Assembly (NCBI GenBank): GCA_025058315.1
Contig: JANXET010000001.1
Coordinates: 62,001-126,000, forward strand
Direction: 5' to 3'
Origin: Candidatus Bathyarchaeota archaeon
Lineage (GTDB): Archaea; Thermoproteota; Bathyarchaeia; Bathyarchaeales; Bathycorpusculaceae
Length of the DNA: 64,000 nt
The position numbers and the translations under genes are program-made. Position 1 is the first letter of the stretch, and every line of letters starts with the position of its first letter. Positions 8,368 to 18,182 of the stretch are shown here, one piece after another. The notes under the pieces were generated by a model that saw nothing but the letters and a program-made list of their open reading frames with translations, was not told where the DNA came from and searched no databases.

Positions 8368-9052
8368 AAGGGAGTTCCGCTTAAAGGAAACTAATTGTAC
8401 CCTAATGTCAGATAGAGAGGAAGCAATTAATGCGGCGATCTGTTCAATCAAGAAGAACAGGGAAGAGCTTGAGGCATATGTAGATGAACATCCAGAATTT
8501 CTCTACTCGTTAAGCCCGGTTCAGGTTAGTAACGGCCCAAGAGTTATAGGGATGATGGCTGAGTACGCAAGAATAGCTAATGTGGGACCAATGGCGGCTG
8601 TTGCAGGAGTTCTAGCAGATCTTGCGGTTGAAGCGATGCTGCATGCTGGAAGCCGTGTTGCAGTTGTCGAAAACGGGGGAGAAATCTCGGCAGTATCAAA
8701 AATGCCAATAAACGTAGCCCTTCTAGCAGGAAGCCACACGCTCTCGAAATTTTTAGGTTTCAGGTTAACGGATTTTCCAATAGGAGTAGCTACGAGTTCA
8801 GCGCTTTTCAGCCACGCCTTAAGCTTTGGAGAAGCGGAGGCTGTAACAATTTTCGCGATAAATGCAGGGTTAGCCGATGCTGCTGCCACCGCGATTGGAA
8901 ATATGGTTAAAGGCGACAACCCGAAAACTGTGGTTGAGAAGGCGGTTAAAAAAGCCATGGACATAAATGGAGTTAAGGGAGTCTTGATAATATATAGAAA
9001 CTTCGTTGGAAAAGGCGGTCAAATACCGGAAATCATAAAGATAAAAGATTAA
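8345..9052 (+). CDS. UPF0280 (COG2122) protein, homocysteine synthesis / sulfide assimilation
   Basis: This 235-residue protein has the UPF0280 signatures GMMAEYARIANVGPMAAVAG, VVENGGEIS and INAGLADAAATAIGNMV. In Methanosarcina acetivorans the family member MA1715 is needed for efficient sulfide use in homocysteine formation; its chemistry is not settled. Here it is the third gene of the DUF39-ferredoxin operon, overlapping the ferredoxin gene by 23 bases, which supports a shared pathway. It ends seven bases before the convergent aspartate kinase gene. Confidence 0.9.
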   Translation: MKTEVLIKREFRLKETNCTLMSDREEAINAAICSIKKNREELEAYVDEHPEFLYSLSPVQVSNGPRVIGMMAEYARIANVGPMAAVAGVLADLAVEAMLHAGSRVAVVENGGEISAVSKMPINVALLAGSHTLSKFLGFRLTDFPIGVATSSALFSHALSFGEAEAVTIFAINAGLADAAATAIGNMVKGDNPKTVVEKAVKKAMDINGVKGVLIIYRNFVGKGGQIPEIIKIKD

Positions 9053-9059
9053 AGTTGTT

Positions 9060-10466
9060 TTAGACTTCATCCAACCTGAACTCATCATGTATTGCTTGCA
9101 CGGCAGCTTTGGCGTCGGCTTCTTTTACAACGAATGATATGTTAAGCTCAGATGATCCCTGCGCGATCATACGCACATTTATTCCCTTCCTGGCGACGGC
9201 TGTAAAGATTCTGGAAGCAATTCCAGGGGTATTTTTCATCCCGGCACCAACTGCGGATATTATGCAAACATCATCTTCAGCAGTTATTTCTCTAATAAGA
9301 CCTCGACCTAACAGTGCCATTTCTAAAGCATTAACTGCCCTGTCAAGCACTCTTCTTCGTATAGCAATTGAAATATTAGCTTCTGAAGCGCCCTGCGATA
9401 TCATCAATACGTTGATCCCATTCTTTCCGAGAACGTCGAAAACTTTTGCAGCTGTTCCAGGAGTCCCTATCATGGAAGCTCCACTTAATGTTATAACACC
9501 TGCATCCCTCAAAAGGGTGACAGCTTTTACGGTGGTTCCCGGTTTTATTCTCATCTCTCTGACTAGCATTGTGCCCGGAGCTGTAGGGTTGAAAATGTTT
9601 TTGATTTTTACGGTGGTTTGTTTATCCATGATCGGTTCAAGGGCCCGTGGATGCATAGCTTTAGCTCCGAAAACAGCCATTTCAAGCGCTTCCTCAAAGG
9701 ATATCTCCGGAATTGTCTTTGCTTTTGGAACAATTTTAGGGTCGGCCGTCATCAATCCATCCACATCAGTCCATATCCAAACCTCATCAGCCTCTATCGA
9801 GGCGCCAATTATTGTAGCGGTATAATCTGAACCGCCTCTACCCAATGTTGTTATCACACCTTCTTGGGTCGCGGCGATAAAACCTGTTACAATAGGGATT
9901 ACATTTTTTTCAAGCAAAGGCAATAAGCGCGCTTTTATCTGATGTTCGGTGACGTTCATAAGCGGAGAAGCCTCGCCAAAATTGGAATCTGTTACTATAC
10001 CAGCATCTGCACCTGTTAAATACTTGGCTTCAAAACCGAGACATTTAACTGCTCCGTAAATTATTGGAGCAGATAGCCTTTCACCAAATGATAAAATGTA
10101 GTCTTTGGATCTAGGGGTAAGTTCTCCAACGTAAATTATTCCTGTCAACACTTTTTCAAGTTCATCCACAGTTTCCGTTATCATTTCATGCACTTCTTTT
10201 CTTACGGAAGTTATCTCTAATGACTCAGAGGCGAGGTTTAGGTGTCTTTCGAGGATTTCCTGTTTGAAGGGCTTTATGAAATCCCTATTTCTTTTTTCTG
10301 CAAGCTCAGCAGCCTCTAAAAGCTTTTCAGTAACTCCATCTAAGGCTGAGATAACCGCAACTACTTTGTGGCCAAGTTTCACGTTAGAAGTTATTAACGA
10401 TGCAACACGCTGCACATTTTCTCTTCCGGTGACGGATGTACCACCGAACTTCATCACTATTTTCAT
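9060..10466 (-). CDS. lysC: Aspartate kinase
   Basis: This amino-acid kinase phosphorylates aspartate, the committed step to threonine, methionine and lysine-type products. The N-terminal KFGGTSV motif, the TLGRGGSDYTA segment near residue 210 and WTDVDGLMTADP near 235 are all visible. Residues about 320-468 carry two ACT domains (INVLMISQGASEANIS and INVRMIAQGSSELNIS), the usual site of allosteric threonine or lysine control. It is the last gene of the leftward thrB-thrC-hom-kinase operon and converges on the homocysteine operon. Confidence 0.96.
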   Translation of the reverse strand: MKIVMKFGGTSVTGRENVQRVASLITSNVKLGHKVVAVISALDGVTEKLLEAAELAEKRNRDFIKPFKQEILERHLNLASESLEITSVRKEVHEMITETVDELEKVLTGIIYVGELTPRSKDYILSFGERLSAPIIYGAVKCLGFEAKYLTGADAGIVTDSNFGEASPLMNVTEHQIKARLLPLLEKNVIPIVTGFIAATQEGVITTLGRGGSDYTATIIGASIEADEVWIWTDVDGLMTADPKIVPKAKTIPEISFEEALEMAVFGAKAMHPRALEPIMDKQTTVKIKNIFNPTAPGTMLVREMRIKPGTTVKAVTLLRDAGVITLSGASMIGTPGTAAKVFDVLGKNGINVLMISQGASEANISIAIRRRVLDRAVNALEMALLGRGLIREITAEDDVCIISAVGAGMKNTPGIASRIFTAVARKGINVRMIAQGSSELNISFVVKEADAKAAVQAIHDEFRLDEV

Positions 10467-10476
10467 TGAAAATCAC

Positions 10477-11505
10477 CTATTCAGGCCAAACACGTGCAGC
10501 CAGCTTCTGTTTTATATCCAGTAAATCCCTCAATATAGCGCTGGCGGTCTCAACTCCACCAGCTCCACGTCCAATTAAAGTCTGTTCACCAGCGAATTCT
10601 GAAACAAAAGTTACTGCATTAAAAGTTCCGCCAACAGCCAAGGGTTCTTCCTTGGATATTTTTGTAGGTTTCACCTCAAGCTTGTCGCCTATTGAACCTA
10701 TAAGCTTTACCGTGAAGCCCTCCTTTTCGGCAGACTCAATATCATTCCTCGTTATGTTTCGGATTCCCTGAATGCTTACATCCTTAAGGGTGACTTTTTT
10801 GCCCATTACCCAGTTTGCCAGGATAACTAGTTTGCATGCAGCGTCAAACCCGTCAATATCCATTGAGGGATCCGCCTCAGCATATCCTAGATCCTGCGCT
10901 TTCTTTAACGCTTGTTCAAATGAAACGCCCCGCTCAACCATTTCCGTTAGTATAAAATTGGTAGTTCCATTGAGTATACCTCTTATAAAGATTATTCTAT
11001 CGCCGAAGAGACACCTTTTTGCAAACTCAAGAAAAGGAGTCCCAGCTCCGACGGACCCGCTGAATCTGAAGTATACTCTATTATGTTCAGCCAGTTCAGT
11101 TAGGACAGGCATAGCAAGCGCTAGCGGACCTTTATTTGACGTTACTACATGCTTCCCAGTTCTAAAGGCGGCTTTTATGTAAGATAAAGCGGGTTCTCCA
11201 TCCTTGATGTTTGTAGGCGAAGCCTCAACAACAGCCTCAGCCTCCAAGGACTCGATCATTTCAATGGCAGAGGCGCCTGGTTTGCCGAATTTGCTGTCAG
11301 CAGCCACTGTGCCCTTCTCCCTCTTAGAGAGCAAAAGTCTCTCCAAGTCTAGCCCCTTTGGGTTTACTGCAGCGCCTCCCCTATCGACAACAGCTATAAC
11401 CCTAGGGCGGAAACCGTAATTGTTGAACAACTCTGCCCGCCTGTTTATGAATATCCTTGTCAAATTTTGGCCAACAACACCATAACCAATTAGAATTATC
11501 CTCAA
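10477..11505 (-). CDS. hom: Homoserine dehydrogenase
   Basis: The enzyme reduces aspartate semialdehyde to homoserine. The NAD(P)-binding motif GYGVVGQ is at the N-terminus, followed by TSNKGPLA, GTTNFIL and the catalytic segment AQDLGYAEADPSMDIDG. I chose the TTG at 11505 because GAGGTG (minus strand, 11518-11513) precedes it at good spacing and the protein then begins directly with the Rossmann strand. A longer reading to 11562 would add 19 unlike residues and overlap thrC. At 342 residues it lacks a C-terminal ACT domain. Confidence 0.94.
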   Translation of the reverse strand: MRIILIGYGVVGQNLTRIFINRRAELFNNYGFRPRVIAVVDRGGAAVNPKGLDLERLLLSKREKGTVAADSKFGKPGASAIEMIESLEAEAVVEASPTNIKDGEPALSYIKAAFRTGKHVVTSNKGPLALAMPVLTELAEHNRVYFRFSGSVGAGTPFLEFAKRCLFGDRIIFIRGILNGTTNFILTEMVERGVSFEQALKKAQDLGYAEADPSMDIDGFDAACKLVILANWVMGKKVTLKDVSIQGIRNITRNDIESAEKEGFTVKLIGSIGDKLEVKPTKISKEEPLAVGGTFNAVTFVSEFAGEQTLIGRGAGGVETASAILRDLLDIKQKLAARVWPE

Positions 11506-11524
11506 AGGCAACACCTCACAGTAA

Positions 11525-12763
11525 TCAAGCAGCCACGGATGAAAGACCCAAAATTTTCTCAATAGAATCTATGTTTGCATCAACCTCATACGGTTTCTCA
11601 CAATATTTAACCGCAGTATCTGGATCTTTAAGACCGTGACCTGTCGTGACGCAGACCACTACCTCATCCCGATCTATTTCACCGTAACTGAGCAATTTCT
11701 TAAGGCCGGCAATGGAGGAGGCGCTAGCAGGCTCTACGAATATTCCTTCGTGTCGTGCAAGCATCTTTTGGGCTTCTATAATCTCTTGGTCGGTAACGGT
11801 CTCCGCTGTTCCACCGGAGTCCTTTATGGCCCTCAAGGCCTTTTTCCAGCTGACGGGGGAGCCTATTCTTATCGCGCTGGCAATCGTCTCAGGCTTCTCT
11901 ATGGGCATAATAAATTCCGCACCCTTCTTCACAGCCATAGCGATTGGAGAGGCACCTTCAGCTTGAATGCCAGTCATTTTTGGGAGACGATTTATAAGGT
12001 TGAGCGTGCGAAACTCTACGAAACCCTTCCAAATTGCGCTTATGTTCCCGGCATTGCCAACAGGTACGATGACCCTATCAGGAACCTGCCCATCCAATTG
12101 ATCGCAGATCTCATATGCTATAGTCTTTTGTCCCTCAATCCTGAATGGATTTATTGAGTTTAGAAGATAAACCTCCTTATGCTCTTCTGAAAGTTTAACC
12201 ACCATTTTCAAAGCTTGGTCAAAGTTACCGCGTATCTGCACAACTTTTGCGCCGTAGATTATTGCCTGCGCTAATTTTCCATAAGCAACACCGCCTGAAG
12301 GTATCAGAATGATGCAGGACAAACCGGCTTTAGCGGCGTAGGCCGCTAATGATGCGGAGGTATTCCCTGTTGAGGCGCAGGCTACCATTTTAACGCCAAG
12401 TTCTACAGCCTTACTAACCCCAACAGTCATTCCCCTATCCTTAAAAGAGCCGGTAGGATTCTCACCTTCGTTTTTAACGTAGAGATTTTTTATACCTAAA
12501 ATGCTTCCCAATTTCCGACATGGGTAAAGCCCTGTTCCTCCTTCGTTTAGCGATATTATCTTTGATGAGCCACTAATAGGCATAAAATCACGATAACGCC
12601 AGACTGAGAGAGGCAAGTTTTTCCAAGAGCTCCTCTTCAGTTTATCCATCAGCACACTATATTCATATCTAATTTCAAGAATATCGCCACATTCTTTACA
12701 AGTATAGACAACATCATCAACTGAATATTTTCTTCCACAAGATATACATGCTTGATATGACAT
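11525..12763 (-). CDS. thrC: Threonine synthase
   Basis: This PLP enzyme makes threonine from phosphohomoserine. The PLP lysine lies in ENPTGSFKDRGM near residue 105, with the substrate motif CASTGNTSASLAAYAAKAG and a phosphate-binding glycine loop PVGNAGNISA. An N-terminal zinc-ribbon-like pair (CISCGRKYS and CKECGDILE) is a feature of archaeal-type ThrC. Its ATG follows the thrB stop directly, and the GGAGGAGA at the end of thrB serves as its ribosome-binding site. Confidence 0.96.
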   Translation of the reverse strand: MSYQACISCGRKYSVDDVVYTCKECGDILEIRYEYSVLMDKLKRSSWKNLPLSVWRYRDFMPISGSSKIISLNEGGTGLYPCRKLGSILGIKNLYVKNEGENPTGSFKDRGMTVGVSKAVELGVKMVACASTGNTSASLAAYAAKAGLSCIILIPSGGVAYGKLAQAIIYGAKVVQIRGNFDQALKMVVKLSEEHKEVYLLNSINPFRIEGQKTIAYEICDQLDGQVPDRVIVPVGNAGNISAIWKGFVEFRTLNLINRLPKMTGIQAEGASPIAMAVKKGAEFIMPIEKPETIASAIRIGSPVSWKKALRAIKDSGGTAETVTDQEIIEAQKMLARHEGIFVEPASASSIAGLKKLLSYGEIDRDEVVVCVTTGHGLKDPDTAVKYCEKPYEVDANIDSIEKILGLSSVAA

Positions 12764-13720
12764 TCATCTCTCCTCCAATAGGCTGACTCCTTTTCCAGGT
12801 TTTGTAAGAAACACTTCCGAGTCCACTCCAGCTCTTTTAAATCCATCTTTCATAGCCTTCGCTACATTAGTTGGGGAAGTTTCGTTTTCATCAATTACAG
12901 CAATCATTGAAGGGCCTGCGCCGCTTATAGCAACGCCACATGCACCTGCCTTTAAAGCTGCATCTTTAACAAGCGAGTAACCGGGGATCATTGTAGCTCT
13001 TGCAGGTTCAACAATAACGTCAGACATAGAGCTCCCAATAAGCTTGACATCGCCAACAGCGAACCCAACAGCAAGGGAAGCCGCATGCCCCACATTATGC
13101 CTAACTTTATCCATGGAAACCATCTTAGGTAGTATGGATCTGGCTTTTTCAGTCTTTTTAGGTGTTGGCGGAACTCTGGGCACAGCCACACATAAACTTA
13201 AATTCGGTGGAGCTTTCAGATGGACTATTTGAGGGGGGTCATAGGACTTTATGATAACAAATTCGCCATATATGGCGGCAGAAACATTATCAGCATGTTC
13301 GAAGCCTGCTGAAGCCACTTCACCTTTTGCTGAGAGACGTACAAGTTGATTGTTCTCTAACCTCAGATCAAACATTCTGTTCAACCCGAAAGCAACAGCA
13401 GCAGCTGAAGCTGCGCTGCTGCCAAGCCCGATGCCCGGCGGAATGCCCTTATCAATCTTAATGAGTATGCCGGTTTTTAGCGAAAATTCCTTTATAATAT
13501 GCTCTGCTACAACACCAGCCGTATTCATGTTAGGATCCAGAGGGATCGAGCTTGAGAATGCTCCATTAACCTCGATTTTGATAATGCTATTTGGCGCAGG
13601 GATCAAAGTGACCTTGTCGCAGGGATCCTCTAAAGCCATGCCAAAAACATCAAAACCTGGGCCTAGGTTAGCCGTAGTTGCCGGAGCCCTCACAACCACC
13701 TTACTCAGATGCGGTGACAA
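12764..13720 (-). CDS. thrB: Homoserine kinase
   Basis: A GHMP-family kinase that phosphorylates homoserine for threonine synthase. The N-terminal substrate motif VRAPATTANLGPGFDVFG, the ATP loop GIPPGIGLGSSAASAAA near residue 95 and the C-terminal GACGVAISGAGPSM loop are all present. The TTG start at 13720 follows a GTGAT-like ribosome-binding sequence. It is the first gene of the leftward threonine operon. Confidence 0.95.
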   Translation of the reverse strand: MSPHLSKVVVRAPATTANLGPGFDVFGMALEDPCDKVTLIPAPNSIIKIEVNGAFSSSIPLDPNMNTAGVVAEHIIKEFSLKTGILIKIDKGIPPGIGLGSSAASAAAVAFGLNRMFDLRLENNQLVRLSAKGEVASAGFEHADNVSAAIYGEFVIIKSYDPPQIVHLKAPPNLSLCVAVPRVPPTPKKTEKARSILPKMVSMDKVRHNVGHAASLAVGFAVGDVKLIGSSMSDVIVEPARATMIPGYSLVKDAALKAGACGVAISGAGPSMIAVIDENETSPTNVAKAMKDGFKRAGVDSEVFLTKPGKGVSLLEER

Positions 13721-13766
13721 GATTCATCACACCTGTAGAGATGCGCTTAAGATAAGAAGAGGGCTG

Positions 13767-13776
13767 TTAAATTTAA
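13767..13776 (-). promoter_or_regulatory. Probable TATA element of the threonine operon
   Basis: The gap between thrB and carB contains the minus-strand box CTTAAATTTAAC, about 50 bases before the thrB start. A transcription start 25 bases downstream would leave a leader of about 25 bases containing the ribosome-binding site. This is by inspection only. The rest of the 102-base gap shows nothing further. Confidence 0.35.
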
Positions 13777-13822
13777 GCTAAGCGAATTGTTAATTTAGGG
13801 TTTAACAACTTATATTCACGGT

Positions 13823-16800
13823 CTAGGCAAATACATGCAGGTTGCTTGCTAACACTACTCTATGGTACTCCTGTAGGGATTTTATGGTGAAACTTCTTTC
13901 TCTTATACGCTCTATAGCCCTAACAGCTGCTTGAGCTGCTGCCACAGTGGTTATGTATGGCACTCTATACTCGACAGCAGCCCTTCTAATCTGAAAATCA
14001 TCGTCTCTAGGTCCTTTGCCCTTCGGGACATTTATTATAAGGTTGATTTTACCAGACTTTATGTAATCAACGATGTGAGGTCTTCCCTCGCTGACTTTCA
14101 GAACAATTTCAGTATTAATGCCCATGGCTATCAAAGTTTCAGCCGTCCCGCGTGTTGCTAAAATCCTGAACCCGAGCTCAGAAAGTCTTCTGGCAACAGG
14201 GACAATTCGGAGTTTCTCTTCGTCTTTAACGCTTATGAACACGTTTCCGCTAATAGGTAAATTTGTTTCAGCGGCTAATTCTGCCTTGTAGTAAGCCATC
14301 CCGAAGTCATGGTTCATTCCCATGACTTCACCAGTAGATTTCATTTCAGGCCCTAGAACAACATCCACTCCTGGAAGTTTTGCAAATGGGAATACCGCTT
14401 CTTTAACAGCTACATGATCTACTTTCACACTTTCTCCTTTGACCCCAAGCTCACTCAGTTTCCATCCAGCTATAACTTTAGCTGCAATCTTCGCTAATGG
14501 AACCCCTGTGGCCTTACTTACAAATGGCACGGTTCTTGAGGCGCGGGGATTAACTTCAAGCACATAAACAGTTCCATTTTTCACTGCGAATTGAATGTTT
14601 ATCAGCCCAATTACACCAAGTTCTTTAGCTAGTTTACGCGTATAGTCTATCATTGTCTCTATTATTTCTTTGCTGAGACTGAACGGTGGCAGGACGCATG
14701 CAGCATCTCCAGAATGCACTCCAGCCTGTTCAATGTGTTCCATGACGCCGCCTATGTAAACGGCCTCACCATCGCAAACCGCATCAATCTCTGTTTCAAT
14801 GGCGTCTTCTAAAAACTTATCTATAAGAACCGGATGCTCAGGAGAAACCTCTATGGCTTCACTCATAAATCTGACAAGGGTTTCCTCATCATAGATTATG
14901 TCCATAGCTCTCCCGCCCAGCACATAAGACGGACGGATAAGTACAGGATAACCTAGCTTTTTGGCAACTTTTTTCGCCTCTTCAATGCTCATTGCAGTTC
15001 CATTTGGAGGTTGTGGAATGCCAAGTTTTTCAACAATCTCCGCAAACCTTTTTCTGTCCTCAGCCTTGTCTATACTATCAGGGGATGTGCCCAGTATTCT
15101 GACTCCTTGTTTCTCCAGAGGGATAGCTAAGTTAAGGGGGGTTTGTCCGCCAAACTGGACTATAATGCCTTCAGGTTTTTCACGTTCGATCACATTCATT
15201 ACATCCTCAAACGTTAAGGGTTCGAAATACAGCTTGTCTGAGGTATCAAAGTCTGTGCTGACCGTTTCGGGATTGCAGTTCACCATTATCGTCTCATAAC
15301 CATCCTCTTTTAACGCTTTGACAGCGTGGACACAACAATAGTCAAATTCTATACCCTGTCCAATTCTATTTGGACCGGACCCAAGGATCACAATCTTCTT
15401 CTTTTTGGTATCTCTCACTTCATCCTCATCTTCATAGCACGAGTAATAATAGGGAGTTTCAGCCTCGAATTCTGCAGCGCAGGTATCGACCATCTTATAA
15501 GTTGGAATTATCCCCATTTTCTTGCGTAACTTCCTCACCGTAAGTTCATCCGTTCTTAGGAGATACGCTATCTGCCGATCAGAGAAACCTAATCTCTTTG
15601 CCTTCCGCAAAATTTCCTCAGTTACCGTCTCAATAGAGTATTTAGCAAGCTCTTCTTCCATTTGAACTATATTTTGGATCTTGCATAGGAACCACTTGTC
15701 AATTTTCGTCAATTCGTATATTTCATCTATACTCATACCCTGTTTTATGGCTTGTCTCAGATAGAACAATCTTTTGTGAGTGGGGATTCTGAGGTAGTCT
15801 CTCAGATTTTTCACATCAAGTGTAGGTTCGTCTTTACCGTCAGCGCCTAATCCATATCGCCCTATTTCTAAAGAACGTACGGCTTTCTGTAAGGCTTCCT
15901 CAAAGGTTCTCCCGATAGCCATTACTTCGCCAACTGATTTCATCTGTGTCGTTAATGTTTTATCCGCTTCTGGAAATTTATCGAAGGGCCATCGTGGAAT
16001 CTTGACTACTACATAGTCTATTGTCGGTTCGAAGGAGGCGGGAGTCTTCTTCGTAATATCGTTAGGTATCTCATCTAATGTTAATCCGACGGCCAGCTTT
16101 GCCGCAATTTTTGCGATGGGAAAGCCCGTTGCTTTTGAGGCAAGAGCGGAACTCCTGGAAACCCGCGGATTTATTTCTATAGCTACGAACCTGCCATTTT
16201 CAGGATGAACCGCGAACTGTATATTAGAACCGCCTGTTTCAACACCAACTGCGCGTATAATCTTTATAGCAGCATCTCTAAGAGTTTGATATTCTTTGTC
16301 GGTCAAAGTTTGGGCTGGTGCAACTGTAATGCTGTCACCAGTATGAATGCCCATTGGATCCATGTTTTCTATCGAACATATAATTACCACGTTGTCCGCT
16401 GAATCTCTCATAACTTCAAGCTCATATTCTTTCCAGCCGATAACAGACTCTTCAATTAAAACTTGGCCTATACGGCTATAGGTTAGTCCCTTGGAAACTA
16501 TTTGAATGAGTTCTTCCTTGTTATATGCGATGCCTCCACCTGTGCCTCCAAGAGTAAAAGCAGGCCTTATAATGGCAGGATAGCCTATTTCTTCAACAAT
16601 CCTTAATGCTTCTTCAACAGAGTAGGCGGGGGCACTTTTCGGTACAGGGACACCTATTTTTTCCATCGTTTCTTTAAAGAGTAAACGGTCTTCGCCTCGT
16701 TTTATAGCCTCAAGTTTCGCCCCAATTAGCTCCACACCATACTTATCCAGGATTCCTCTTTCAGCGAGTTCTGCAGCCAAGTTTAACCCTGTTTGTCCTC

Positions 16801-17071
16801 CAAGCGTCGGAAGCAACGCATTTGGACGTTCCCTCTTTATTATCTCCGTAAGCACTTCAACGGTTAATGGTTCAATGTAGACTCTATCGGCCATCTCAGG
16901 ATCGGTCATTATAGTGGCCGGATTGGAGTTCACAAGCACCACTTCGTAGCCTTCTTCCCTAAGCGCCTTACACGCTTGGCTTCCAGAATAGTCGAATTCA
17001 CAGGCCTGCCCAATAATTATGGGTCCTGAACCGATTATCAGAATCTTCCGTATATCCTGTCTCTTAGGCAT
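13823..17071 (-). CDS. carB: Carbamoyl-phosphate synthase, large subunit
   Basis: The large subunit makes carbamoyl phosphate from bicarbonate, ammonia and two ATP. The 1082 residues match the family and show two homologous ATP-grasp halves, each opening with an ILGSGP or IIGSGP nucleotide loop (residues about 10 and 565). A middle oligomerisation region follows the first half, and an MGS-like allosteric domain occupies about 940-1070. It starts one base after the carA stop region and ends the argG-argH-carA-carB operon, tying it to arginine as well as pyrimidine synthesis. Confidence 0.97.
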   Translation of the reverse strand: MPKRQDIRKILIIGSGPIIIGQACEFDYSGSQACKALREEGYEVVLVNSNPATIMTDPEMADRVYIEPLTVEVLTEIIKRERPNALLPTLGGQTGLNLAAELAERGILDKYGVELIGAKLEAIKRGEDRLLFKETMEKIGVPVPKSAPAYSVEEALRIVEEIGYPAIIRPAFTLGGTGGGIAYNKEELIQIVSKGLTYSRIGQVLIEESVIGWKEYELEVMRDSADNVVIICSIENMDPMGIHTGDSITVAPAQTLTDKEYQTLRDAAIKIIRAVGVETGGSNIQFAVHPENGRFVAIEINPRVSRSSALASKATGFPIAKIAAKLAVGLTLDEIPNDITKKTPASFEPTIDYVVVKIPRWPFDKFPEADKTLTTQMKSVGEVMAIGRTFEEALQKAVRSLEIGRYGLGADGKDEPTLDVKNLRDYLRIPTHKRLFYLRQAIKQGMSIDEIYELTKIDKWFLCKIQNIVQMEEELAKYSIETVTEEILRKAKRLGFSDRQIAYLLRTDELTVRKLRKKMGIIPTYKMVDTCAAEFEAETPYYYSCYEDEDEVRDTKKKKIVILGSGPNRIGQGIEFDYCCVHAVKALKEDGYETIMVNCNPETVSTDFDTSDKLYFEPLTFEDVMNVIEREKPEGIIVQFGGQTPLNLAIPLEKQGVRILGTSPDSIDKAEDRKRFAEIVEKLGIPQPPNGTAMSIEEAKKVAKKLGYPVLIRPSYVLGGRAMDIIYDEETLVRFMSEAIEVSPEHPVLIDKFLEDAIETEIDAVCDGEAVYIGGVMEHIEQAGVHSGDAACVLPPFSLSKEIIETMIDYTRKLAKELGVIGLINIQFAVKNGTVYVLEVNPRASRTVPFVSKATGVPLAKIAAKVIAGWKLSELGVKGESVKVDHVAVKEAVFPFAKLPGVDVVLGPEMKSTGEVMGMNHDFGMAYYKAELAAETNLPISGNVFISVKDEEKLRIVPVARRLSELGFRILATRGTAETLIAMGINTEIVLKVSEGRPHIVDYIKSGKINLIINVPKGKGPRDDDFQIRRAAVEYRVPYITTVAAAQAAVRAIERIRERSFTIKSLQEYHRVVLASNLHVFA

Positions 17072-17072
17072 A

Positions 17073-18179
17073 TCACGTGAACTCCTTCATTGTCTTAGCG
17101 AAATCCTCAAAGAAGAAGTACGTGTCATGCGGGCCAGGCCCCGCCTCCGGATGATATTGAACTGCCTTTATGGGTAGTTCCTTATGCTTCACGCCTTCTA
17201 CAGTATGATCATTCAAGTTAATCTGAGTCAACAATAAGCCAGCATCCTTAAGAGAGCCCTTATCAACAGCAAACCCGTGGTTCTGAGTTGATATGAAAAC
17301 ACGGCCCGTTTCAAAATCCTTTACTGGCTGGTTTGCGCCTCTATGACCGAATTTCAGTTTATAGGTCTTTGCACCTAAAGCTAGTGATATTATCTGATGC
17401 CCAAGACAAATGCCATACAGAACAACTTGCCCAGCTAATTTCTTTACGGTTTCAATGGTTTCTCTGACTCTTATAGGATCGCCAGGGCCGTTAGAGATTA
17501 GCACACCGTCAGGCTCATATTCAAGGATCTCACTTGCAGTGGTGTTATACGGAACTATTACTATATTCGCAAAATTTTTGAGTAGACGTATTATACTCCA
17601 CTTCACCCCACAATCAATCAAAACAACATTCAAATTATGTCCAGTTTCTATAATTTCATGCTCTCTAGTACATACTTTTGGTACAAGGTCAAGTTCGGTT
17701 ATTGCAGGCTGCTTTTTCGTTTTTTCAATCAAATCATGGATATTTGGTTCATTCTTCCCCTCGTAAACCACCAAGGTGCTTTTCATCGTTCCGTAAATTC
17801 TCGTCTTTTTAGTAAGTAGCCTCGTATCCAAGCCTTGAATGCCGGGAATACCATACTCTTCCAGAAACTCAGGTAGAGATTTCTCAGAGCGCCAGTTACT
17901 GGGCGTTTCACAGACTTCTCTGACTACGAAACCCTCTACTTTTATTCCATCTGATTCAAAATCTTCTTTGCATACTCCATAATTGCCAATAAGCGGATAA
18001 GTCATCATCAAAATTTGTCCAGCATAAGAAGGATCTGTCAAGTCCTCCACATAGCCAGTCATTCCGGTGTTGAAGACGAGTTCGCCTTGAGCAGTACCCA
18101 CGGCCCCAAAACCTTCACCAAAGAAGAAAGACCCATCCTCTAGGACAAGAACCGCTTTTTTATGGTCTCTTTTATTCAA
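17073..18179 (-). CDS. carA: Carbamoyl-phosphate synthase, small (glutaminase) subunit
   Basis: CarA cleaves glutamine and channels ammonia to CarB. The N-terminal domain shows [14 protein letters not shown] and [17 protein letters not shown]. The C-terminal class-I glutaminase has its nucleophile cysteine in [10 protein letters not shown] and the His-Glu pair in [11 protein letters not shown]. The 368 residues match the family. It lies three bases after argH and directly before carB. Confidence 0.97.
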   Translation of the reverse strand: MNKRDHKKAVLVLEDGSFFFGEGFGAVGTAQGELVFNTGMTGYVEDLTDPSYAGQILMMTYPLIGNYGVCKEDFESDGIKVEGFVVREVCETPSNWRSEKSLPEFLEEYGIPGIQGLDTRLLTKKTRIYGTMKSTLVVYEGKNEPNIHDLIEKTKKQPAITELDLVPKVCTREHEIIETGHNLNVVLIDCGVKWSIIRLLKNFANIVIVPYNTTASEILEYEPDGVLISNGPGDPIRVRETIETVKKLAGQVVLYGICLGHQIISLALGAKTYKLKFGHRGANQPVKDFETGRVFISTQNHGFAVDKGSLKDAGLLLTQINLNDHTVEGVKHKELPIKAVQYHPEAGPGPHDTYFFFEDFAKTMKEFT

Positions 18180-18182
18180 CGA

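Noticed and set aside
9109-9825. Plus-strand open frame within aspartate kinase
   Set aside because: Shadow frame rich in Ala, Ser and Ile, typical of an antisense reading.
11636-12157. Plus-strand open frame within threonine synthase
   Set aside because: Shadow of thrC; low-complexity translation with no family features.
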